The notes under the pieces are model-generated. The model did no database searches, was not told the origin of the DNA, and saw only the letters and a list, made by a program, of their open reading frames with translations. A stretch of DNA of 64,000 nucleotides from Harmothoe impar (Eukaryota > Annelida > Polychaeta > Phyllodocida > Polynoidae). The stretch is taken from assembly GCA_947462335.1 (NCBI GenBank), contig OX381714.1, positions 34,434,025-34,498,024 of the forward strand. Direction: 5' to 3'. The position numbers and the translations under genes were made by a program. Below are positions 1 to 12,159 of this stretch, piece by piece (the stretch's first letter is position 1; the number at the start of each line of letters is the position of its first letter).

Positions 1-22
1 GCAGTGAATGCAGGCTAAATTG

Positions 23-1219
23 CCCTAGTAGCAAGCCCGCACGGGGCCAATTTGGTTTTAGCTTGGATTGGCTGTTTGAAGTCGGGCAAAACTGAGCTGG
101 GTTTCATGTTGGGCAGATGGCTGGGCTGAAGTGTGGCCCCGATCGGGCTGCCCATTTTGGGCTCAGATCAGTTTCAAAGCGGGCTGCCCGATTTGGGATC
201 AGATCAGTTTCAAAGAGGGCTACCCGCTTTGGGTTCATGTTGGCCAGGAAACCCGTCCAAAACCCGTTCTGAGCCCAATTCGGGCAGCCCACTTGGGGCC
301 GCACCAAAACCCAGTGCCCTAAACCAACGGGCGCCCGTCGGTTAGCCCACTCCGGGCCGATGAGGGCTGAGGTTGGGTTTGGACAGGGCAACTGGTCTAA
401 TAGTTCTGATGATTGACACCAGATGTCACGACTATGTATAATTACAATATCTAGAGTTTTCCAACAAAGCCAGATGAAATTGACATTATATAATAATACA
501 ATAAAATGTTTAAGTGATGTAGAATAGGAAACAATGAATAGATGTTCTCACAGTTTGGAAATAAGATAGAATATATATTTGAATGATGAAAAGGAGGTTC
601 TCTAAGCAGCTATCCAGTGTATATACTATTTCTGTGGCATTACAATCTTAATACAAGACTCATGTGCCCCATGTAGGTATGAACTATGGCTTTGAAGGCC
701 AATGTGCACCATAGACACTTGTCTATGCTGCATGTGGCTCAAACCTGATGATAATAGGCCTGCTTGATACTTCCATTATTGGGTAGGAAGAGTATGATTA
801 TGCCTTGGGTTGATTAGCAGGACCTAGGATATCTGGTTCAACAAATACAAGAAATCATTGGAGAATGATTGAATAGATTCTAAAAACCCATAATTATCCG
901 ATCTTAGCCCGCTTTCAACCCGTCCAAAAAACGATCTGAGCCCGCTTTCAACCCGTCCAAAAACCGATCTGAACCCACTTTCAGCCCGTCCAAAAACCAA
1001 TCTGAGCCCAAAGTGGGAAGCCAGTCCAAAAACTGATCTGAGCCCAAAGTGGGCTTCCGGACCAAAACCCGATTTGCGCTCAACATGGGAAGCCCGCACG
1101 GGGCCAGACCAAAGCCCAGTGCCCTAAACCGACGGGAGCCCGTCGGTTAGCCCACTCCGGGGCAGACTTGCAAACACAGTCTAGCCCCGTCCGGGGCCAC
1201 AGTGTGTTTGCTACTAGGG
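23..1219. mobile_element. Non-coding element with CCCTAGTAGCAA termini and internal arrays
   Basis: A perfect 12-bp inverted repeat, CCCTAGTAGCAA at 23-34 and its complement at 1208-1219, bounds this segment. Inside are two arrays of related units of about 35-40 bp. One at about 133-270 is built on GATCAGATCAGTTTCAAAG. The other at about 897-1080 reads in the opposite sense and repeats CCCGTCCAAAAACCGATCTG. A GC-rich block containing the palindrome CCGACGGGAGCCCGTCGG is present near 325 and again near 1130. No transposase is seen; the open frames over the arrays are by-products of the repeats. Probably a non-autonomous DNA transposon; the superfamily is unknown. Confidence 0.5.
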
Positions 1220-2261
1220 TGGTAATCCCATGGGCGGTCTACCCTATATGTTGCCTACACCTCCAATGTATACAGCATGCAGAGCTCAGATACACGTGGG
1301 GTTACCTTGTCTCCAGTCAAGATGTAAGGGCAGTGTTACACTGTAGGTCCACATACATATATAATATATAGGGCCAATGATTTATCCAGCCTGTCCATCA
1401 GTATTTAGGCAGCATATAACAAACACCCTAGACTGCGTACCGTCCCCGTCTATGGCAAAGGGGAGAGGAGATGAGTTGGGTGTAAGACAGACAGGCTTGG
1501 GATAAGTCTACAAACACACATGGGCTGTGGTAGCCTATTTGTTAGAGAACAGAAGCAGGTAAATGTCACGTCATACCTAAGTAGAGATAGGGACAGACTG
1601 ATAAAGACAGAATTAGGTGACCGTGAGACAGATTTCGCAAAATTGGAATTCAGGAGTATATTACTTTCTTAGAGTGCACATCATGATTTTCATTTTACTT
1701 TTTGATTCATCAAAATATCATGATTTTCCAATACATGGTAAGTTGAAAATTTATAAGATAGCCAGGTTCATAAACCTGGCCACCCCAGAATTTCTTCTGA
1801 ATATTATCAAGTGATCAGGTTCGTTTGTCAAACCTACTATACACTTTTTCCTCAAATTCTAAATCTTAGTTCAATGTATTTCAAACACTGTAACAGTTTG
1901 ATATTTAGGGGATGCATGGGGGCCAATCAAAAGGGATTCTATGTGGCCCAACCATGGAATTTTCTAGTGTATTTTGAAAACTGGAAAAGTGTCTTACCTT
2001 TGCTTCTAATCGACTTAGAAACTCAAATAAAAGGTTAACAATTACATTTATGAGGCCAAGGAATCCGATCTAGCTATTTTCAAAAAGCTATGTGGCAGCC
2101 ATTTTGAATTTTTAATGAAATTATCAATCTAAGTTGCAAAATCAGAGCCGAAAGTGGGTCTATCAGTATCTAATCAAGATAAATACACAATATCAAATTC
2201 AGAAAGGATATTCCTGTGGCTAGGGAATCCAAATAATTAATAAAGAATAAGCTGTATTAGT
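1220..2261. other. Intergenic, nothing recognised
   Basis: AT-rich host DNA. The short open frames at 1617-2038 show no domain, no codon regularity and no splice context. I see no gene, RNA or clear repeat here. Confidence 0.4.
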
Positions 2262-3010
2262 AAGGTCCCTTAGCCTCAAATTTGGGGCATATCGTTACGG
2301 GAGTGACAAAAGCGCCAAATTTCTCATAGATGTCCATTTGGTCATAAAGATTCATTTTAGCCTAGGTTGCATCTTCAAAACAAATCGGTAACCATGGAAA
2401 CAGCCTAAATCCAAGATGGCCGCCAAATTAGCCAAAAACACATCTCCCATAGCATTAATATGGTCCCTATACAAATTTGAACCACACCTATCCCCCCTAA
2501 ATTGGGCCCTGGGAATCCAATGGTATTATTGGTTTGTTGCTAGGTTGAGCGGTTGCTTAGCAACAGCCATTCTAAATATGTATTTCCTTAGTTACACAGA
2601 CTTAATGATTACTTAGCTCAATTTCAATGACACCTACCCCCACTAAATTGGCCCCTAGGATTTTAACAGTGTTGTTCATTAGTTGCTAGGGCCAGTGGTT
2701 GCTTAGCAACAGCCATTCCAATTGTTTATTTGCATAGCAACACATGGTTTGCAGGTATTTAGCTCAATTTGAATGACACCTACCCCAACTAAATTGGCCC
2801 CTAGGATTTTAACAGTGTTATTCATCGGTTGCTAGGGCCAGTAGTTGCTTAGCAACAGCCATTCCAATTGTTTATTTGCATAGCAACACAGGGTTTGCAG
2901 GTAGATAGCTCAATTTCAATGATACCTACCCCCCTTAAATTGACTATTGACATTTTTATAGTGTCACTCCCATCTTGCTAGGGCCAGTATATGCCTAGCA
3001 ACAGCCATTT
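2262..3010 (+). repeat. Left arm of a 6-kb inverted repeat
   Basis: This arm runs in the opposite orientation to 7440-8410. Both start with a unique part (GTCCCTTAGCC, then ATTTTAGCCTAGGTTGCATC, then AACCATGGAAACAGCC). Both then pass into tandem units of about 146 bp that share CAATTTCAATGACACCTACC, GTTGCTAGGGCCAGT and TTGCTTAGCAACAGCCATTC. About three units are present here. The 66-codon open frame inside the arm also appears in the other arm, but it is a by-product of the repeat. Long arms and no coding capacity suggest a non-autonomous foldback-type element. Confidence 0.6.
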
Positions 3011-3309
3011 TAATGCTTAATTCTAAAATTGACTAAAAATAAATACCGTAAACCTCACATAGAAGCTGTGACTAATAGAGGTGTCATGGTACAAATAGCA
3101 GACAAAACTTCTGGTTCTGATCCTATTTTTCTCCTTCAGACGGGCAAAATGTTGGGTTCTTTTGGGTGTGCAGTAATAAATGACCCCTTTAATTAAAGCT
3201 TAACTGATTTTTTCATTTGCATCCCGCATAAAAAAGTGTGTTCTGATTTTGTGCTAGTTGCCATGGAACCGGACTTACCCAAACTGGAGAAATTTTACAA
3301 GTGCCCGGC

Positions 3310-3366
3310 GACCTTTGACCTTGACCTTTGACCCCTCCAAGCACCACCCAGGGTTACCATGGCAAC
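3310..3366. promoter_or_regulatory. DR1-like and X-box-like motif cluster
   Basis: Positions 3310-3334 read, on the - strand, as repeated AGGTCA half sites. GGTCAAAGGTCA matches the direct-repeat-1 site bound by HNF4/RXR/COUP-type receptors. Positions 3353-3366 are GTTACCATGGCAAC, a full palindrome of the RFX X-box type. Motif matches are seen directly; binding is only inferred. The cluster sits in repeat-rich DNA with no gene nearby, so it may be a part of a transposon rather than a working enhancer. Confidence 0.3.
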
Positions 3367-6136
3367 AACCAACTTTTTATTTTTTTTTTACCAAGGCCTT
3401 TGGGAACAATTTGGGCCACAGATTATGATTCTGTGACAAATTTAAGGCCTCCTACCACTGATTATATGCACAGTAGTACCGTTTTTCATCGGCACTATTT
3501 ACGACTACAACATTCTAGGGGCGAATTTGTACTCTGACACCTAGACAAGTCAGATCGCTAGTATGGCTTATACGCAAGTTTTTTTTCCAAATTTTGCTTC
3601 AAAAAAGACCTTAAAATGACCTAAATGACCACCGCCTTACACTCTTCCACTACATACATTGTTATAACGTCTCAACAACCCCCCCCCCCTCCACACACAC
3701 CTTGTCTAATGGCTTATTGAGCAGGTATGGGCCTACACTATGTTAAAGGCAAAACCCTTGCTGCCCCTGCAGTAGCAGTCAGAGCTGAACGAAGACCAGA
3801 ACTCTGAGCTTAAATAGAGAGGTTGGGGGTTTAAGATGCAGACCATCTGCACATCGTAATACATGTATAGCTGAATAGCACCATGATCTGAAAGCAGTGT
3901 GAGACTGGACACTCACACATCCCTAGGTTTATGGCGGCTCCTACGGTACAAGGGAGAGGAAGATTGAGGTCTCTGACCATCAATGCACGTTTCACTTCAC
4001 ATTTCCTTCTCAATGCAATACAACATCAATTTGGTACATCTACATGCCTTTAGAAGGAATCTCTCTATTAGATTATAACTCTAGATCTAGTTTCTTCCAC
4101 TAATTTGCGAGAAACTTCAAAAATGAATTATGATGTACGGTGCAAATACTAGTTGTGATTCATAGCCTCCTGTCCTGCAGTGCACTCTGCTAATATCTGC
4201 ACCAATATCTCATGTTTAGAATGTAGGAATTGCTGCCTCAGTAACCGGAAAGTAGAGAACATCACTTTTACACTCCACATATAGAATTTTAGCACCAAAG
4301 TCATTGTTTCAGCCTGTTCCCAACAAAACGTGGAGTTCTCACCCGCCCTATAAGTAGAATGTCCTTTGCATTTACAATCACCAACCAATGATAGATATTC
4401 ATAGGTGAATTGGATATTAAACTCCCAAAAACAATCAAACACAGGTATTTTATGCCATGGCAATTGGCCACACAATAAAATCTAACCACACCACCCAATT
4501 ATTGCATATCAATTTCAACATTAGTATGTCTTTAGGCTTGTAAGATACATGGTTAGCCTCAAAATAGGGGTCAAAGGAGGCCAACTTAGGGAATATGGCT
4601 AGTGAATCTGTGAATCTGCACATATCCTTTCCCCTGCTTATTCCCCTACCTATCCTTCTCTGCCTATATTTTGTTTTGCCTAGCAATACCTGCATATCTA
4701 TCCCTCCACCATTCTCTGTTTCCTTCCCTAATGCCTAATGCCTTGCCTAATGTCCGCCCCCTATTGGTGTACCTATTAATCTGCTTGGTCACCCTCTCCC
4801 TTTCTATGCCTATCACTCTATCCACTCCTCTATCTATCCCTCTACTAGCATCTCCCTTACCCTGTCTATTTCTCTAACTGCCATATCCTTCAAGACAGGT
4901 GAGCAACATAGAGGTATATTCCATAGACCCAACTTGGCAACCCCAACAAATTCTCACTAACTACCATGTATGATTCAAGAGAATACTTTATTTCAGTGAT
5001 TAATATCAGCAAATGACTTTCAGTGTCAACTATGATGCATTCTAATATTCTTTAGTTGACCATACTAGTAGCATGCTCCTGAAGGTTGTATCTTAAATAT
5101 TTAGAAGGTAAATGTTAGATTTCAACATATTCCAACAGATGAATGTAGGGGCCAAGAGTCATATCCTACATAAAAAGATTCAGGGTCAGGTGAAAATCAT
5201 TGATAAGGTATGCCACAATTGGTAATGTGTCCCTAATCTGCATATCCTTGGACAGCCTTGCCTCAATCAACTATTATAATAGTGCACTTTGCTGGAACCA
5301 GCACAGCTCCCACTTACCCTCTATAAATGTCTGTTAAACTATATGAATGGCTACCTAGCCTAGGAACAACCCCCCCCCCCACCCCGCCCCCATCCCTTTT
5401 AGAATAACATAATAGTATAATATCAGGGAGCTTGCTTCCCAAGGATGATTCTTAATGAATATCCAGAGTCAAATATTTCATACCGAAACAATTTGACATT
5501 TGGTGGTCTCAATGATTTTGAGAATCTAAGAGAGAAAAATGGTCATTCTGAAGTGCATAAGGATACTGAATGAGGAAAACCTTTTGAATTTTGCAAGTTA
5601 TCAATATTAATAAGCAGAAAAATGAAATGGTAGTCCTTAAATGGCTATTGATTCCAGCACTAACAAGGAAATGGCACCCTTAACCCTTAACGGTTAAAAG
5701 CATCGATGCGCTACCAGCATAGGGCCGAAAGTGCATTAATGCACCATTTAGTTTTAGTGCTGGTGCTGCATTAGTGCATCATGATGACTCTTTGGTAGTG
5801 TATCAACCCCGGAGAGTTAGCATGATGCTTGAATAAATCACTGATTCCACCTCAGGAATTACCCTCCAGGTCTGGGTGGTCTACAGCAATGGCGAACACA
5901 GATATATTATATATGTTGTTGAAAAAGGAGAAAAGGGTAAGAAACTATCTATTCCAGGCCTGCTGTTTCAAGCGTGGTCCCATAGATTTCCAGAGCTGCA
6001 GGCCTGGTCAACAGTTACTGTCTACCCCTGCAGTACCTAAACCTGCATTTTGAATGGGGCAACATTCGCCAGTCACCTAGTGAAACTAACCCTGCTGAGC
6101 ACATCCCTGATTTCCTAATATCTGTTGTTTATGTTA
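3367..6136. other. Intergenic, low-complexity patches
   Basis: No gene is supported. Visible structure is limited to poly-C runs near 3680 and 5371, a pyrimidine-rich stretch at 4620-4880 built on CCTATCC/CCTAATG words, and a short region at 5700-5790 where GCATTAATGCAC-like palindromic words recur. Small open frames here lack domains. Confidence 0.4.
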
Positions 6137-6700
6137 ATTAGTGTCAAGACCATTGTGGGTGTGGTGGAATATGTACTGAGATTGAAATGGTGGAGTAGGC
6201 AGATATATAAAGATATAATCTGACTTGGCCAGGATATGTAACCATACACTACATAAGATTAACAGTGGGGTTTCTAATTAATGCATATACACGGGGGACC
6301 TAAAAAGTTGCCCCTTTAAGGAATTAACCAATTTGCAATGGCTGTTCCTGGGCATATACTCGCCCTAGCAAGATCGGAATGACACTATGGAAAAGGCCAA
6401 TTGAAAGGGAAATGTGGGTTCCTACACATGGGCAACCTGGTGGCAAATATCGAAAGTGATTTCTTCTTTTAGTTCAATTCATATTCCAATATTTATTATA
6501 TATATTACTTTTCCTTAATCAACCATTTCATTTGCCATTTGGAGATTATGCATATGTGTATGGCATTTATTAACCACCTGGTTACTCAAACAATCCTACA
6601 GTTAAGGCAAAATACATATTTTTGAAAAATTCATAACTTCCTCATTTCATCAGTGACCCCCTAGTTTTTGCTTTTAAAATGTTTGTAGAGATATAGCAAA
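6137..6700 (+). repeat. 564-bp tandem duplication, copy 1
   Basis: Copy 1 starts at AATTAGTGTCAAGACC and is followed immediately by copy 2 at 6701-7264. Every stretch I compared is identical between them. The copy contains one diverged unit of the 146-bp repeat (AATGGCTGTTCCTGGGCATA), so the duplication happened inside the 6-kb inverted-repeat element. Near identity means very recent origin, or an assembly duplication. Confidence 0.85.
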
Positions 6701-7264
6701 ATTAGTGTCAAGACCATTGTGGGTGTGGTGGAATATGTACTGAGATTGAAATGGTGGAGTAGGCAGATATATAAAGATATAATCTGACTTGGCCAGGATA
6801 TGTAACCATACACTACATAAGATTAACAGTGGGGTTTCTAATTAATGCATATACACGGGGGACCTAAAAAGTTGCCCCTTTAAGGAATTAACCAATTTGC
6901 AATGGCTGTTCCTGGGCATATACTCGCCCTAGCAAGATCGGAATGACACTATGGAAAAGGCCAATTGAAAGGGAAATGTGGGTTCCTACACATGGGCAAC
7001 CTGGTGGCAAATATCGAAAGTGATTTCTTCTTTTAGTTCAATTCATATTCCAATATTTATTATATATATTACTTTTCCTTAATCAACCATTTCATTTGCC
7101 ATTTGGAGATTATGCATATGTGTATGGCATTTATTAACCACCTGGTTACTCAAACAATCCTACAGTTAAGGCAAAATACATATTTTTGAAAAATTCATAA
7201 CTTCCTCATTTCATCAGTGACCCCCTAGTTTTTGCTTTTAAAATGTTTGTAGAGATATAGCAAA
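6701..7264 (+). repeat. 564-bp tandem duplication, copy 2
   Basis: Second direct copy of 6137-6700, joined head to tail with no spacer. The shared end is AGATATAGCAAA. Sequence after 7264 is unique. Confidence 0.85.
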
Positions 7265-7439
7265 AGAAGGAAATTATCCGTGACAGGTTATGAGAAAAAA
7301 GTTTTCTCATTTTATTCTATAGTTAAGGTACTCTTATGTTCATATGGCTGTAGCATGAACATTTACTGTTTGATCATAAATCAAAGTTATATAATGCTGT
7401 GTCCTATGCAAATAGCAATAGAATTTCAGTAATATCTGA

Positions 7440-8410
7440 ACAAGTAGCATTCCCCTTTAAGTGGGGTAGGTGTCATTACAATTGAGCAATGTACCTGTAA
7501 ACCCTGTGTTGCTATGCAAATAGACAATTGGAATGGCTGTTGCTAAGCAACCACTGACCCTAGCAACCTATGAATAACACTGTTAAAATCCTAGCAGTCA
7601 ATTTAGTGGGGGTAGGTGTCATTGAAATTGAGCTATCTACCTGCAAACCCTGTGTTGCTATGCAAATAAACAATTGGAATGGCTGTTGCTAGGCAACTAC
7701 TGGCCCTAGCAACCGATGAATAACACTGCTAAAATCCTAGCAGTCAATTTAGTTGGGGTAGGTGTCATTGAAATTGAGCTATCTACCTGCAAACCCTGTG
7801 TTGCTATGCAAATAAACAATTGGAATGGCTGTTGCTAAGCAACTACTGGCCCTAGCAACTGATGAATAACACTGTTAAAATTCTAGGGGCCAATTTAGTG
7901 GGGGTAGGTGTCATTGAAATTGAGCGAAATACCTGCAAACCATGTGTTGCTATGCAAATAAACAATTAGAATGGCTGTTGCTAAGCAACCACTGGCCCTA
8001 GCAACTAATGAACACTGTTAAAATCCTAGGGGCCAATTTATTTGGGGTAGGTATCATTGAAATTGAGCTAAGTAATCATTAAGTCTGTGTAACTAAGGAA
8101 ATACATATTTAGAATGGCTGTTGCTAAGCAACCGCTCAACCTAGCAACAAACCAATAATACCATTGGATTCCCAGGGCCCAATTTAGGGGGGATAGGTAT
8201 GGTTCAAATTTGTATAGAGACCATATTAATGCTATGGGAGATGTGTTTTTGGCCAATTTGGTGGCCATCTTGGATTTAGGCTGTTTCCATGGTTACCAAT
8301 TTGTTTTGAAGATGCAACCTAGGCTAAAATGAATCTCCATGACCAAATGAACACCTATGAGAAATTTGGCGCCTTTGTCACTCCGGTAACGATTTTTTGG
8401 CTAAGGGACC
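7440..8410 (-). repeat. Right arm of the 6-kb inverted repeat, about five 146-bp units
   Basis: Reverse-oriented relative of 2262-3010. The word GGTAGGTGTC/GGTAGGTATC recurs at 7611, 7757, 7903 and 8046, giving a period of 143-146 bp. Each unit holds GTTGCTAAGCAAC or a close variant, and ATGCAAAT, an octamer word. The outer 8160-8410 is the unique part matching 2262-2560. The two arms differ in unit number, as expected when tandem units expand or contract. Confidence 0.6.
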
Positions 8411-8464
8411 CTACTATATGGTGGCCATTTTGAATTTTTGAAGAAATCACCATGAAAACCAATT

Positions 8465-9090
8465 CAAAATTTGTTCACAATGGTGAATCCTGTACTACCC
8501 GGCTTTGCTCTCAGTAAGAGTTTCAAATGAAAACATCACATGGATCTACTGTTCCACTGTAATACTTTGAAATAAATGACTCTCGCTTAGAGCTCGCTGA
8601 AACGAAAGAAAAAAAAAGAGTAACTGTAGATCAATGGTCACACTTAGTACTATTATGGCAGATATATTGCATTCCCTGCTGTTATTTGCCCTAGTGTAGT
8701 AATTCCCATAGTAGTGACTGGACATTCTGTATCTCTCATAATCTTAAGAGAACCGTGCCTGCCTTGTTGTAAGCAGCATGCCGAATAGCACCCTGTATGG
8801 TTATGATTATAACGGTCCTTTAACAACAGTGGTAATGGCTTAGAGAGGGTACTCTACACCTGAACCCCCTCATTTTATATAACCACGAATGTTTACATTA
8901 TGTCCATGAAATCCAATTTAAGGTTGGTTCACAATGATAGATTCAAGATTATAGGATTTAGTGAGTCTTGTACTCTATTGTACCTGGCTTTGCACTCAGT
9001 AAAAGTACCTGTATGACCATGGTCACACTTAGACTACAAAGATGGCATACATCTTGTATTCCTGCTGTTATTTGCCTTAGTGCAGTCATT
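8465..9090 (+). repeat. Diverged direct repeat of about 240 bp
   Basis: About 8465-8710 and 8905-9090 share ordered words: GTTCACAATG, CCTGTACTACCCGGCTTTGC versus TTGTACCTGGCTTTGCACTC, ATGGTCACACTTAG, and CCTGCTGTTATTTGCC. They look like two old, indel-rich copies of one host repeat. No coding function is seen. Confidence 0.4.
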
Positions 9091-9292
9091 ACACCGAGCA
9101 CTCACACCTACAGAGGCGTGGACGGCCTGAGAGGTACCTGGGGGTGCAGGTCATGAGCTATTGACGTCATACACTGAGCACTCACACCTACAGAGGTGTG
9201 GACAGCCTGAATATTCCCTGGGGGTGCAGGTGGTGAGCTATTGACGTCATACACCGAGCACTCACACCTACAGAGGTGTAGCCTGAGAGATA
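9091..9292 (+). repeat. 80-bp tandem repeat with TGACGTCA in each unit boundary
   Basis: ACACYGAGCACTCACACCTA recurs at 9091, 9171 and 9251, exactly 80 bp apart. There are two full units and a partial third. Each junction carries ATTGACGTCAT, which contains the palindrome TGACGTCA (CRE/ATF type). Confidence 0.75.
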
Positions 9293-9454
9293 CCTTTGGC
9301 CCTGCTCATGTCTTTGATTATACTCTCCTAGGGTGAGTTGCAGATCCTCCAACCCATCATCACCCCTGTCAGGACCCTCCTCCTACCCCCCTGTTAACTA
9401 TGATAAGATAATATATAGTTTATTAGAGTATTTATCATAGTAAACAACAGTTAA

Positions 9455-9639
9455 TTTACCCTGGTTATTAGGCCAAACCATATATATATACAATTACTAA
9501 GACAGCTTATAATGATACACAGTGATATATCATAGTAAAACATCACATTTCCTCATAGTTGATATCATTATGTAACATAATAAATATCATAGTTTATCAT
9601 AGTAATTATACCATGGTTTGGCCAAATAACCAGGGTAAA
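9455..9639. mobile_element. MITE-like inverted-repeat element
   Basis: TTTACCCTGGTTATTAGGCC begins at 9455, and its complement, with one mismatch in 27 bp, ends at 9639. The 130-bp interior is AT-rich, with TATATCATAGTAA words. It has no coding capacity. Confidence 0.65.
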
Positions 9640-9868
9640 ATAACCATGGCTTACCCATTGTAGGTTTGGTGGGACGATGTGGTTACTCTGCTACTACATC
9701 CAGATCTGACCAGGTAAGGCGATTTTGGCGCCCCCTGACATGCTTTTGACATGTGACCACTGTGATTTGATTTTCATTGGCTGATCCCATGGATATAGGT
9801 CAATACTCATGAGTGTTGCATCCGAAAACATAGTTCCAGTGTCTCTCATTTGAATTCAGAGATCCCCC

Positions 9869-9979
9869 ATCCCGGTGGGCACAAAACGAGTTTAGCGTTG
9901 AATCAACGTTGAATCAACATTGTATCAACATTGACAACCACTCACCAATGTTGATTCAATGTTCTGTGCCCACCGGGAT
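9869..9979. mobile_element. 111-bp MITE, ATCCCGGTGGGCACA termini
   Basis: A perfect 15-bp terminal inverted repeat, ATCCCGGTGGGCACA at 9869-9883 and its complement at 9965-9979. The interior repeats GTTGAATCAAC-type words several times. Small hairpin elements with CCGGTGGGCACA-like ends are common in marine animal genomes, which is general knowledge and not tested here. Confidence 0.75.
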
Positions 9980-10615
9980 AGAGTGAGATTGGCTTTCCAG
10001 ATGGAGAATGAAATCCCAAAAATAAATAGGGTTTAATGTTTTTAGTTTAGAAAAAATATATCCCATATTTTTTCAAAAAGTGCCAATGATCAACCAGCAC
10101 TGAATAAGTGGTTGGTTGAGGAGGGGGGAGATCAGGATGTTTCATCTTATCCAAAGATTCATCAGGTAGACATTCAGGAGGGTTGTGGGGCATTTTAAAA
10201 TTTAGTGTAAATTACTTTAGGCCTATTTGTGCTATTAAAGTTGGTCTGTTTTAATCACATGGATGACCCAGTTTGTGTGACCTAATTTTAGGACTTAATT
10301 GTCAGTCAACATGTTGGGAGCTGCACTGTCCAGGTGTAACCTACTAGGTAGGATTATCTATTTACTGGACAGAACTATATAGTTTCAGGTTAGATATAGG
10401 ATCAATCTTTGATTGATTTTCTCTTTACTAGTGTTTAACACACTGGAATTATACACAGGTATTTAATCATTTTAAAAACTTATAAAATTATTGGTTACCC
10501 TTTCTATTCACGATTTGTGTGTTTTAGTGTTTTAGCATTGTAAATACCATGATATTTCTTTACCTGGGAATACATAGTTTCTAATTTGTCGACTCATACA
10601 CAGGCTAACAGATAT

Positions 10616-10770
10616 GCATCCCAGTAAACAAAAAACGTTATACAACATTTTATAACGTTATATAACGTTAAATAACGTTTCTGTAAGGCTCTTTACTATG
10701 GTATAACGTTATATGAGATTTTATAACGTTATTTTGACGTAAAATTACGTTTTTTTGTTAGCTGGGATGC
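10616..10770. mobile_element. 155-bp MITE with iterated TTATAACGTTAT words
   Basis: GCATCCCAGTAAACAAAAAA at 10616 pairs with the complement of a GCATCCCAGCTAACAAAAAA-like end at 10770. The interior is made of ATAACGTTAT palindromic words in several copies. The layout is the same as at 9869-9979. Confidence 0.65.
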
Positions 10771-10831
10771 TTATTTCATTCTTTATTTAGGTGCCTGTAT
10801 CTCTCAACCATATCTCCTTTAGGCCGTTTTA

Positions 10832-11205
10832 TTTTGATAACTTGGATTACGGATCCGCCGCCGAGATTTTTGGCATTTTGCAAAAAAAAAAAAAGTTTTT
10901 TTTTTTTTTTTTACCTTTCCCCTCCGAGATTTTTTGAGAATTTTGCCAAAAAAAAAAAAAAAGTACATGTTGATCAGAAAAAAAGAGAATGAGATCTTTC
11001 GGATTGAGGATAAGTCTCAATATATCTTCATTAGATTGCTCAGAAATGAGATTTTCCATGCCTTTTTTTTTTTTTTTTTTTTTGCCTCTGCCCTTTGGGA
11101 AATTTTGTGAACTGGTGCCCCCGTAGGGCAGCTTTTTTTTTTTTTTTTTTGCCTCTACCCTTCCAAAAATTTGGAGCTAAAAGCCCGTAATCCAAGTTAT
11201 CAAAA
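10832..11205. mobile_element. MITE with 21-bp termini and long A/T tracts
   Basis: TTTTGATAACTTGGATTACG begins a perfect 21-bp inverted repeat at 10832-10852 and 11185-11205. The interior holds five poly-A or poly-T runs of about 13-22 bases, each next to a GCAAAA/TTTTGCC word. Open frames here are artefacts of the homopolymers. Confidence 0.7.
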
Positions 11206-11458
11206 AAAGGTGGCCTTACTGTCAATATCTATGATGATGCTGCTGTTGAAAGTAACGTATGCCACTGTGATTAAGACATAGTATATGCTATGCCTGTCAA
11301 CATGAGGACAATAAGGAGCTTCTAAACGTAGAAAGCCATGCCAGGCTATAACACCCAGCATGCCTGAACTGCAATCTTGGATTCTAATCTAGGACTATAT
11401 GTATGTGGATCCACAAGGGAAAAGGGCCCTCCGTGCAGGATTTTTAGTACCAACTTTG

Positions 11459-11473
11459 GCCACCAGGGGGCTC
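11459..11473 (+). promoter_or_regulatory. CTCF-like core motif
   Basis: GCCACCAGGGGGCTCC contains CCACCAGGGGGC, close to the conserved bilaterian CTCF core. Only the match is seen; occupancy is not known. Confidence 0.2.
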
Positions 11474-11843
11474 CGTATAACCAGAAAGGACCAACATATA
11501 GCAAAAACGTATCTATCCTACTTTTTTAATGTAGAATATGATAGGCCGGGTTAGAAGATTCCATCTTTAGTGAAAACATTCAATATTTGGAATGGAAAAG
11601 AACGTTTTTGGGCCTAAATTGGTATTTTTGCACACATTGGTTGCCATGGAAACATGATTTTCATTCTAAATTTATAAATCTATACCATCTATTCCCACCT
11701 ATTGTGCTGATTGCTAGGCATGGAATGTTTGGAACTGCTGTTGCTAGGTAATAGAGAGGCCTTAGCAACATGTCAATTGTTCCAATAGAATCTCCAGGGC
11801 CTGTATACTGGGGGGTTGGTTTAGGGCAAGTGTACTTTTGGGT

Positions 11844-11898
11844 GATTGACAGGCGTGACCCCAGGTCATCTGCTGACCTGGGGTCACACCTGTCAATC
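11844..11898. repeat. Near-perfect 25-bp hairpin
   Basis: GATTGACAGGCGTGACCCCA begins a 25-nt arm at 11844-11868. It is complementary to 11874-11898 except for one G-T wobble, with the 5-nt loop TCTGC. Upstream sequence (11640-11840) has GTTGCCATGGAAAC and TTGCTAGGTAATAG, so it is a distant relative of the 146-bp repeat family. It could be a MITE core; a small-RNA precursor is possible but unsupported. Confidence 0.6.
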
Positions 11899-12159
11899 AT
11901 CTTAGCATTTTGATTACTAAATTTGCCAGTACATTTGCCAGTAGGCCCCTAATGCAGTGGGATTGAAATAACTTACATTTCCCCACTTTTTAAGATCAAT
12001 GAATTGTGAATTTAGTAATCAGAAATTACTTTTTTGAGTGGCTTACAGTGCCTTTTTATAAGGAAAGGGCTTAGGGAGGATTCATTATTTATGGCAGGAG
12101 TGGGGGTAAATTACTACCTTGCAATAAATACATACATTTAGGGGTCTAGATGGGGTGCC

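Noticed and set aside
2416..2616. Conserved 66-codon frame present in both inverted-repeat arms (also 8068-8268)
   Set aside because: Conservation follows from DNA-level repeat identity; no start context, domain or splice structure, and stops flank it in other units.
10847..11225. Lys/Phe-rich open frames
   Set aside because: Translations of poly-A/poly-T tracts in a MITE.
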